Of a stretch of 64,000 nucleotides of DNA, positions 56,827 through 64,000 are shown in pieces; positions within the stretch are counted from its first letter, which is position 1, and every line of letters begins with the position of its first letter. The notes beneath the pieces are model-generated. The model ran no database searches, was not told where the DNA came from, and saw only the letters and a list, made by a program, of their open reading frames with translations. Location of the stretch: positions 248,001-312,000 of the forward strand of contig CALSQH010000003.1 of assembly GCA_943788445.1 (NCBI GenBank). The letters run 5' to 3'. The stretch is from an uncultured Pseudomonadales bacterium (GTDB lineage: Bacteria > Pseudomonadota > Gammaproteobacteria > Pseudomonadales > Porticoccaceae). The position numbers were made by a program, and so were the translations under genes.

Positions 56827-57899
56827 TTGGTACTTATATCTATGTTGGAAAACACCACATCCCTCGAGCAACAGGCGCGCTACAACCGCCAAATAGCTTA
56901 TTGGCTAATGGCCTGCGCCGCAGTTATCTTCGGCATGATCCTGCTTGGCGGCGTTACCCGACTGACAAATTCCGGCCTGTCGATGGTCGACTGGAAACCG
57001 CTGATGGGCATTATCCCACCACTGTCGGAAGCGGATTGGCAGGCGATGTTTCTCAAGTACCAACAGTTCCCCGAATACCAAAAAGTTAATATCGGCATGA
57101 GCCTCGAAGAATTTAAACCGATCTTTATGTATGAGTATCTGCACCGTGTACTGGGACGATTTATCGGCCTGATATTTATATTGCCATTTCTGTTTTTCTT
57201 CTTTACCAAGCGCATTAAAGCCGGCCTCACACCAAAGCTGATTATTATGCTGATCGGCGGTGGCTTTCAGGGCTTGCTCGGCTGGTATATGGTTAAGAGT
57301 GGCTTGGTCGACAACCCTCAGGTCAGTCAGTATCGACTGACCGCACATCTGGGTGCCGCGGTATTGATCTACGCATTTATTTTATGGACCGCCCTAAGCT
57401 TAATCAGCCCGAAATCCGATCAACCCATTGAGCTAAAAAGCCTTGCCTACACATTGAGCGGACTGATCTTTCTGATGATTCTATCCGGCGGACTTGTTGC
57501 CGGAACCCATGCCGGGACACGCCTATTCCACCTGGCCACTAATGGGTGACAGCTTTATTCCGGCGGGCCTCTACTCCCTGACACCAGCCTGGTTATCGGC
57601 CTTTGAAGATATCACTACCATCCAATTTAACCATCGGATGTTTGCCTACCTGATTGTTGGTCTGGTTGCGGTTTTTGTCTTTTAAAGCCCTAAAAGCCGG
57701 TATTCAAGGGCCTGCCAAAATCGGACTTTGGTGTTTGATTGGACTGCTGATAATGCAAGTCACTCTGGGTATCAGCACCTTAATATTTTATGTACCAGTG
57801 CCCGTTGCCGCCGCCCATCAGGTGGGCGCCGTTGCACTGTTAAGCGCCTCGCTGTTTATCAGCCACTCACTTCGTCACAGCCTGCGCCAAACGAATTAA
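56827..57899 (+). pseudogene. ctaA: Heme A synthase (COX15/CtaA) split over three frames by two apparent single-base insertions
   Basis: Frame 1 MACAAVIFGMILLGGVTRLTNSGLSMVDWKP..LVAGTHAG; frame 2 HAYSTWPLMGDSFIPAGL..VAVFVF; frame 3 KALKAGIQGPAKIGLW..AAAHQVGAVALL; breaks near 57511-57517 and 57680-57685. Confidence 0.85.
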
Positions 57900-57929
57900 T
57901 CAATTTTAAGACTTAAGTGGAGAACCAAA

Positions 57930-58235
57930 ATGAAAAACCTAGTAATTCCTTTTCTAGCAGTAGCACTCTCAGCCGCATCATTCGGCGCCCTTGCCGGTGA
58001 CCCGGTTGCCGGCAAAGCCAAGTCCATGACCTGCGCCGGTTGCCACGGTAAAAATGGCATCAGCAGCAATGGTATGTGGCCAAACCTTGCCGGCCAAAAA
58101 GAAGCCTACCTAGCAAGCCAGCTAAAAATGTTTAGAGATGGTCAGCGCAATAACGCGATGATGACGGCTATGGCCAAAGATCTGTCTGATGCAGATATTG
58201 CAAACCTTTCAGCCTACTATGCTGGGATTAAGTGA
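57930..58235 (+). CDS. Periplasmic c-type cytochrome (c4/c553 family)
   Basis: Signal peptide, CAGCHGKNG heme motif, MTAMAKDLSDADIANLSAYYAGIK. Confidence 0.93.
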   Translation: MKNLVIPFLAVALSAASFGALAGDPVAGKAKSMTCAGCHGKNGISSNGMWPNLAGQKEAYLASQLKMFRDGQRNNAMMTAMAKDLSDADIANLSAYYAGIK

Positions 58236-58246
58236 CAGGCGGAGCC

Positions 58247-58440
58247 TGTCATCCCGACAGAGCGAAGCGACGAGGAATCTTTTCGTTTAGAGCACTGAAC
58301 CGGCTTACCTACCCTTACCCCTTTCGAAACCGTGGCCAGCATCCATGCTGGCCACGGTTTCGAAAGGGGTAAGGGTAGGTAAGCCTTAATAACGGTGTGA
58401 AGATAGGCCTTGAGATCTCTCACATACGTTCGAGATGACA
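58247..58440. mobile_element. MITE-like palindromic intergenic element with short terminal inverted repeats
   Basis: TGTCATCCCGA (58247-58257) versus TCGAGATGACA (58430-58440), one mismatch, enclosing an 84-bp hairpin. Confidence 0.5.
58302..58385. repeat. Long hairpin: 41-bp perfect inverted repeat with 2-nt loop
   Basis: ggcttacctacccttacccctttcgaaaccgtggccagcat-cc-atgctggccacggtttcgaaaggggtaagggtaggtaagcc. Confidence 0.97.
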
Positions 58441-58507
58441 GGGAAAGCCAAGACATTAGGGAAAGCCGAAATGACAGGGAACGCCGAGACAATAGGGAAA
58501 GCCGAAA
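58436..58507. repeat. Four tandem 18-bp imperfect repeats
   Basis: tgacagggaaagccaaga / cattagggaaagccgaaa / tgacagggaacgccgaga / caatagggaaagccgaaa. Confidence 0.92.
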
Positions 58508-58523
58508 TGACCGAGCAACAACA

Positions 58524-58556
58524 AAAAAGCCCAGCAAGTGCTGGGCTTTTTTATAT
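58524..58556. terminator. Bidirectional rho-independent terminator between cytochrome c and lysS
   Basis: aaaaaagcccagcaagtgctgggctttttta. Confidence 0.85.
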
Positions 58557-58577
58557 CCGGCTTTTAAAGCCCATAAA

Positions 58578-60071
58578 TCATTCCGGACGCATATGGGGAA
58601 ACAACAACACATCGCGGATAGACGCTGAATCGGTCAGTAACATCACCAAGCGATCAATACCAATACCCTCACCCGCCGTCGGTGGCATACCGTATTCTAG
58701 CGCGCGGATATAGTCCGCATCAAAGTGCATAGCCTCATCATCACCGGCGTCTTTCTCAGCGACCTGCTGCTTAAAGCGCGCTTCCTGATCTTCTGAATCA
58801 TTTAACTCAGAGAACCCATTGGCAAGCTCACGTCCACCGACAAAGAACTCAAATCGATCAGTCACATGGGGATCCTGATCATTGCGACGAGCCAGAGGCG
58901 AAACTTCAGCCGGATACATAGTGATAAAGGTTGGCTGCTCTAAAAGATGCTCAACAGTCTTTTCAAAGATCTCGATCTGAACCTTACCCAGCCCCCAGAT
59001 ATCCTTTAACGGAATATGCAGGTCTGTGGCAATCTTGCGCGCACCGGCTTCATCACTTAACTGCTCAGCGGTGATATCCGGGTTGTACTGCAAAATGGAA
59101 TCAAACACAGATAGACGCGTAAAGGGCTCGGCAAAGTCATAGTTAATTTCCTTAACCACCTCACCCTCAGCATCCTTAATAGTATTAACCACCTTGGTTG
59201 AACCCAGCACTTCAGTGGTCATCTTGCGCAACATATCTTCGGTCAGATCCATCAGATCATTAAAATCTGCGTAGGCCTGATAAAACTCAAGCATGGTGAA
59301 CTCAGGGTTATGGCGCGTTGAAAGACCTTCATTTCTAAAGTTGCGATTAATTTCATAAACCCGCTCAAAGCCACCGACAACCAAACGCTTTAAATACAGC
59401 TCTGGAGCGATACGCATATACATATCAATATCCAGCGCATTATGATGAGTGACAAAAGGACGTGCCACAGCACCGCCAGGAATTACCTGCAACATTGGCG
59501 TTTCAACTTCCAAAAAGTCAGAACCATTCAGGTAGCGGCGAATAAAATCGACAACCGCCGAACGGATACGGAAAGTATTGCGCACTTCAGGGTTAACAAT
59601 CAGATCAACATAGCGCTGGCGGTAACGCATTTCCTGATCGGCCAGACCATGAAACTTATCTGGCAGTGGACGCAGTGCTTTGGTCAGCAACTGATAGTTG
59701 TCCATCTGTACATAGAGATCGCCTTTACCCGACTTGTGCAGCGCACCGGTAATACCAACGATATCACCGAGATCGATAGACTTGGCAAACGGTCGCGCCT
59801 CTTTGGTGACGTAAAGCTGAATAGTCCCAGAGCTGTCTTGAACCACGATAAAAGCACCGCGGTTCCGGATAACCCGACCGGCGATACAAACAATTTTCCC
59901 CAACTGCTCTAGCGCATCTTTGGTTTCTTCCCCAAAGCCTGCCTGCAGTTCCGCAGCACTGTGCTGAGGACGGAAATCATTGGGAAAGGCCGTACCTTCT
60001 TGCTCACGAAGTTCGGTGAGTTTAGCGCGGCGCTCTGCTATTAATTTGTTTTCGTCTTGTTGATCAGTCAT
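58578..60071 (-). CDS. lysS: Lysyl-tRNA synthetase (class II)
   Basis: [41 protein letters not shown] motifs. Confidence 0.97.
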   Translation of the reverse strand: MTDQQDENKLIAERRAKLTELREQEGTAFPNDFRPQHSAAELQAGFGEETKDALEQLGKIVCIAGRVIRNRGAFIVVQDSSGTIQLYVTKEARPFAKSIDLGDIVGITGALHKSGKGDLYVQMDNYQLLTKALRPLPDKFHGLADQEMRYRQRYVDLIVNPEVRNTFRIRSAVVDFIRRYLNGSDFLEVETPMLQVIPGGAVARPFVTHHNALDIDMYMRIAPELYLKRLVVGGFERVYEINRNFRNEGLSTRHNPEFTMLEFYQAYADFNDLMDLTEDMLRKMTTEVLGSTKVVNTIKDAEGEVVKEINYDFAEPFTRLSVFDSILQYNPDITAEQLSDEAGARKIATDLHIPLKDIWGLGKVQIEIFEKTVEHLLEQPTFITMYPAEVSPLARRNDQDPHVTDRFEFFVGGRELANGFSELNDSEDQEARFKQQVAEKDAGDDEAMHFDADYIRALEYGMPPTAGEGIGIDRLVMLLTDSASIRDVLLFPHMRPE

Positions 60072-60123
60072 TTTTTAGTCTTTGTTATTTAATTTAGCGT
60101 TAATCCATTCCCGCTCGGTATTA

Positions 60124-60233
60124 GATGCAACCCAAGGGTCAGCATCTGAGACCGTGAGTGGCAGGGATGCCACTCTCGAGCGTACACGGACGTATTTACA
60201 GCGTGTCGCAGATGCTGACCCTTGGGTTGCATC
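60124..60233. repeat. Complex inverted-repeat element between prfB and lysS
   Basis: 25-bp perfect arms gatgcaacccaagggtcagcatctg / cagatgctgacccttgggttgcatc; inner hairpin gagtggca-ggga-tgccactc. Confidence 0.93.
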
Positions 60234-60283
60234 GAACTAATATCTTCACACTCAACCTACTGCACGAGACCCTTTAGCGTCGC

Positions 60284-61379
60284 CTACAACCCAGCCTTTA
60301 ACGAAGCGACAATAAACTGATCCAATTTACCATCCAACACCGCACCCGTATTACGGGTCTCAACACCGGTACGTAAATCCTTAATCCGTGCATCATCCAA
60401 CACATAAGAGCGAATCTGACTGCCCCAACCAATATCAGACTTAGTATCCTCAGTTGCCTGAGCCGCCTCAGCACGCTTCTGCATCTCCGCCTCATAAAGC
60501 CGAGCCCGCAACATCTGCCAACACTTATCACGGTTTTGATGCTGTGATCGTTGGTTCTGGCACTGCACCACAATACCACTGGGTTCATGAGTCAAACGTA
60601 CAGCCGAATCAGTCTTGTTAACGTGCTGACCACCCGCACCAGAAGCGCGATAGGTATCAGTGCGAACATCCGAGGGATCGATCTCGATATCAATATTGTC
60701 ATCAATTTCTGGGGACACATAGACCGCAGAAAAAGACGTGTGACGACGGCTGCCAGAATCAAAGGGCGACTTACGAACCAAACGATGCACCCCAATCTCC
60801 GTTCTCAACCAGCCAAAAGCATACTCACCAGTGACCTGTACTGTCGCACCTTTAATCCCGGCAACATCACCCGCCGAGCATTCAATCAATTCAGCTTTAA
60901 AGCCCTTATCATCGGCCCAACGCAGATACATACGCAGCAACATCTCCGCCCAGTCCTGCGCCTCGGTGCCACCAGAGCCAGACTGAATATCCAGAAAGGC
61001 ATTGTTTTGATCCATCTCACCAGAGAACATCCGGCGAAACTCTAACTTAGCCAACTGCGTTTCTAAACTGGCAATTTCAGCTTCAACATCAGCAACCGTA
61101 TCCGCATCATCCTCTTCAACCGCCATCTCCAAAAGCTCACGGCTATCGGCAACACCAGAGTCCAGATCTTCAATGGTTTTTACCACAATTTCCAATGACG
61201 AACGCTCACGACCCAACTCTTGGGCGCGATCAGGGTCATTCCAAACATCGGGTTCGCCGAGCTCTAGCTCGACTTCGGCAAGGCGGTCTTTACGGTTAAC
61301 GTAGTCAAAGATACCCCCTCAACACGTCAGTGCGTGCCTGAAGATCATCGAGGGCGTTATAGAGAGGATTTACTTCCAT
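60284..61379 (-). CDS. prfB: Peptide chain release factor 2, expressed through a programmed +1 frameshift
   Basis: Minus-strand ATG at 61379; 24 codons then AGGGGGTATCTTTGAC; downstream frame has [16 protein letters not shown]. Confidence 0.96.
61304..61310 (-). promoter_or_regulatory. prfB programmed +1 frameshift site CTTTGAC with upstream SD-like AGGGGG
   Basis: In-frame UGA as codon 25 (61307-61305) preceded by AGGGGG. Confidence 0.95.
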
Positions 61380-61491
61380 GGAATTTTAAAGCCAACCAAA
61401 ATAATTAAGCCGAGTATTTTACCCCAGCGACACAAGCACTCCAAGTTAAAACGCTGTTGATTAAGCTTTATAGGAAGCGCACCATAAGGTT

Positions 61492-62577
61492 ATGTTAAAA
61501 ATATCTCTGAGCTTTATCTTTGTTGTTCTCGCCTACCTGCTGTTTTGGCCAGTGGCCATTGATCCCGTTAATTGGAATGCACCGGTTAACCAAGGCTACG
61601 TGGGCGACTTTCAACAAAACTCCATCTTGCGTCAGATTCAAACCATTGAAATGAAAGGCACCCATGGCCCCGAGGGCTTAGCCTTACTAGATGGCGAAGT
61701 TTATGTCTCTACTCGAGAGGGCTGGATCATTCGTCACAACCCCCTAAATGGCGCGGTAAAAAACTGGGTTCACACCCAAGGCAGCCCGCTGGGACTCACC
61801 TTTGATCAGGATAATAATTTACTCGTCGCCGACGCCTATCTCGGATTATTGAAAATCGCAGCCAACGGCAACATAACCACCCTCACCAATCAGGTAGACG
61901 GCACTCCTATAGCGTATGCCGATGATGTGGATATAGCGGATGACGGCAAAATATATTTCAGTGACGCATCGACAAAATTTGGCGCCAAAGCCAATGGCGG
62001 CACCTATGCGGCCAGCCTGCTAGACATCATGGAACACGGAGGGCACGGACGACTATTAGTCTACAACCCAGAAGATCAAACCACCAAAATACTTATGCAA
62101 GGCCTGAATTTCGCCAATGGCGTGGCTGTGGCAGAGGACAGCAGTTTTGTCCTGATCAATGAAACCGGCAGTTACAGAGTGCATAAATACTGGCTGCAAG
62201 GGGACAACACAGGTCAATCAGAAATCATTATCGACAACCTGCCCGGCTTTCCAGACAATATAGTTCGCGGTAAAAACGGCCGTTTCTGGATAGGTTTAGT
62301 CACACCGCGCAATGCACTGCTGGACGGCGTTTCTAACGCTGCTTTTACGCGCAAGATAATACAGCGGCTACCGGCTTATATGCGTCCCGAAGCAGAACAC
62401 TTCAGTCATGTATTTGCTATGGATAAACAGGGCAAAGTGCTACTATCCCTGCAAGACGAACAGGGCGTATATCACACCAACACAGGTGCCCTAGAAACTG
62501 ACAACTGGCTGTATATCAGCAGCCTTCATGCCGAAAATCTCGGACGCATTAGCAAAGCCAACGCCGGACTCCAATGA
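61492..62577 (+). CDS. SMP-30/gluconolactonase/strictosidine-synthase-like six-bladed propeller protein
   Basis: GPEGLALLDGEVYVSTREGWI, FANGVAVAEDSSFVLINETGSYRVHKYW, LPGFPDNIVRG motifs. Confidence 0.88.
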   Translation: MLKISLSFIFVVLAYLLFWPVAIDPVNWNAPVNQGYVGDFQQNSILRQIQTIEMKGTHGPEGLALLDGEVYVSTREGWIIRHNPLNGAVKNWVHTQGSPLGLTFDQDNNLLVADAYLGLLKIAANGNITTLTNQVDGTPIAYADDVDIADDGKIYFSDASTKFGAKANGGTYAASLLDIMEHGGHGRLLVYNPEDQTTKILMQGLNFANGVAVAEDSSFVLINETGSYRVHKYWLQGDNTGQSEIIIDNLPGFPDNIVRGKNGRFWIGLVTPRNALLDGVSNAAFTRKIIQRLPAYMRPEAEHFSHVFAMDKQGKVLLSLQDEQGVYHTNTGALETDNWLYISSLHAENLGRISKANAGLQ

Positions 62578-64000
62578 CACTTTTCACCGACCGCTTACAA
62601 CACACATTTTTTGACCAATTTAGAGAACAGGGCGACATGCACTTTAGCCCAGTTATGCCAAGCCGCCTCGACGACCCAGTCATCGTTAGCAGCAATCAAC
62701 AGCTAGCCGAACAGCTAGGCATAGATCCGGCAGAACTAAATCAGCCAGAAATGCTAGAACTGATGAGCGGCAACTTCCCCGTCACCAATATCAAACCCAT
62801 AGCACTGGTTTATTCCGGGCATCAATTTGGTGTCTGGGCAGGTCAGTTGGGTGATGGCCGCGCCATGACATTGGGTGAGTTACCCGTGGGCAATGACGCA
62901 ACCCTGTGGGATATTCAACTTAAAGGCGCAGGGCCAACCCCCTATTCCCGATTTGCCGACGGCCGCGCCGTCCTCAGATCAAGCATCCGTGAATATCTCT
63001 GTTCCGAAGCCATGCACGGTCTAGGCGTAGCCACCACCAGAGCGCTGTGTTTAATCGATAGCAAAACTCAGGTCTACCGCGAAGAGGTCGAACCCGGCGC
63101 CACAGTTTGCCGCGTCGCCCAAAGCCATATTCGCTTTGGCTCATTCGAACACTTTCACTACCGCAACCAACCAGAAGCCGTCAAAGCCCTGGCCGACTAT
63201 GTAATTGAACGGCACTTTCCGGAATCGGTAAACGACGAAAATCGCTACCTGAAAATGTTTGAAAACACCGTTTTAAAAACCGCCAAAATGATTGCCCAGT
63301 GGCAGTCAGTGGGTTTTGCACATGGCGTGATGAACACCGATAACATGTCGATTCTAGGTGACACCCTCGACTACGGCCCGTTTGGCTTTTTAGATAACTA
63401 CAACCCAGACTTTATCTGCAACCACTCAGACACCAATGGCCGCTACTCCTTTAAAAATCAGCCCTCAGTCGGCCTGTGGAATTTAAATGCCTTAGCCACC
63501 TCACTGACCACATTACTCAGCAATAAAGAATTAATTGGCGCACTGAAACAGTACGAACCCGAACTTTTAAGTCAGTTTAGACATATTATGGCTGGGAAAA
63601 TTGGTCTTGAAGAATACCAGCCTGAAGATGAATCGCTGATCAATCAGCTACTGGAATTGATGCAAACCAACAATGTCGATTACACCATTTTCTTTAGGTC
63701 GCTGTGTGAATTTTCAAACAATAACCAAACAGTACGCGATCAATTTTTAGACCGCGAAGGCTTTGATAGCTGGGCAGAGAAATATCTACAACGTCTAGCA
63801 CAACAGCACTCAACTGACGCCCAGCGCCACGGGAAAATGCTTGCCAGCAACCCCAAATATATCCTTCGCAACTATATGGCCCAAGCGGCGATAGAATTGG
63901 CATACCAAGGTGATTACTCAGAGGTTCAATTGCTGTTAGAAGTGTTGCAGAGCCCTTTTGATGAACATCCACAAGCGGAGAAATATGCCGGCTTGCCACC
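62574..64000 (+). CDS. selO: Protein adenylyltransferase SelO (YdiU), truncated by the window edge
   Basis: ATG 62574 overlapping the previous stop; YSGHQFGVWAGQLGDGRA, LKGAGPTPYSRFADGRAVLRSSIREYL, GVMNTDNMSILGDTLDYGPFGFLD; not in the ORF track because it runs off the window. Confidence 0.96.
   Translation, partial: MTLFTDRLQHTFFDQFREQGDMHFSPVMPSRLDDPVIVSSNQQLAEQLGIDPAELNQPEMLELMSGNFPVTNIKPIALVYSGHQFGVWAGQLGDGRAMTLGELPVGNDATLWDIQLKGAGPTPYSRFADGRAVLRSSIREYLCSEAMHGLGVATTRALCLIDSKTQVYREEVEPGATVCRVAQSHIRFGSFEHFHYRNQPEAVKALADYVIERHFPESVNDENRYLKMFENTVLKTAKMIAQWQSVGFAHGVMNTDNMSILGDTLDYGPFGFLDNYNPDFICNHSDTNGRYSFKNQPSVGLWNLNALATSLTTLLSNKELIGALKQYEPELLSQFRHIMAGKIGLEEYQPEDESLINQLLELMQTNNVDYTIFFRSLCEFSNNNQTVRDQFLDREGFDSWAEKYLQRLAQQHSTDAQRHGKMLASNPKYILRNYMAQAAIELAYQGDYSEVQLLLEVLQSPFDEHPQAEKYAGLP

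Noticed and set aside
58217-58713. ORFs 58217..58612(-), 58410..58628(+), 58435..58713(+)
   Set aside because: They lie across the palindromic element, tandem repeat, terminator and antisense lysS; no homology-like sequence.

Overview
The window is mostly conserved gammaproteobacterial core genome. It is probably a marine, Cellvibrionales/Porticoccaceae-like lineage, but that is only an impression from gene order. Main blocks: hemE-gltD-gltB; aroB-aroK-pilQPONM facing ponA; hslR-hslO-pckA; trpS, apeB, uppP, tsaB, adk; mazG-relA-cysM-acpS-recO-era-rnc-lepB-lepA; degQ/mucD-rseC-rseB-rseA-rpoE; nadB, ygfX-sdhE, ygfZ; ung; lysS-prfB; and a 3'-truncated selO at the right edge. The main accessory locus is about 50.7-55.9 kb: an RTX/DUF4114 protein, a PrtD-like type I secretion ABC protein and a PrtE/HlyD-like adaptor. 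The ABC protein has an intact reading frame, but its Walker A, Q-loop, signature and Walker B motifs are all degenerate. It is therefore a candidate pseudo-ATPase secretion component and is the observation I would follow up first. Other points: an 84-bp almost perfect hairpin inside a MITE-like element between a cytochrome c gene and lysS; a second complex inverted-repeat element between prfB and lysS; a heme A synthase gene broken by two +1 frameshifts; the prfB programmed +1 frameshift; an HD-GYP protein lacking several consensus residues; and the absence of pdxJ between recO and acpS. Homology calls are from recognition of protein sequence only; no database search was run.
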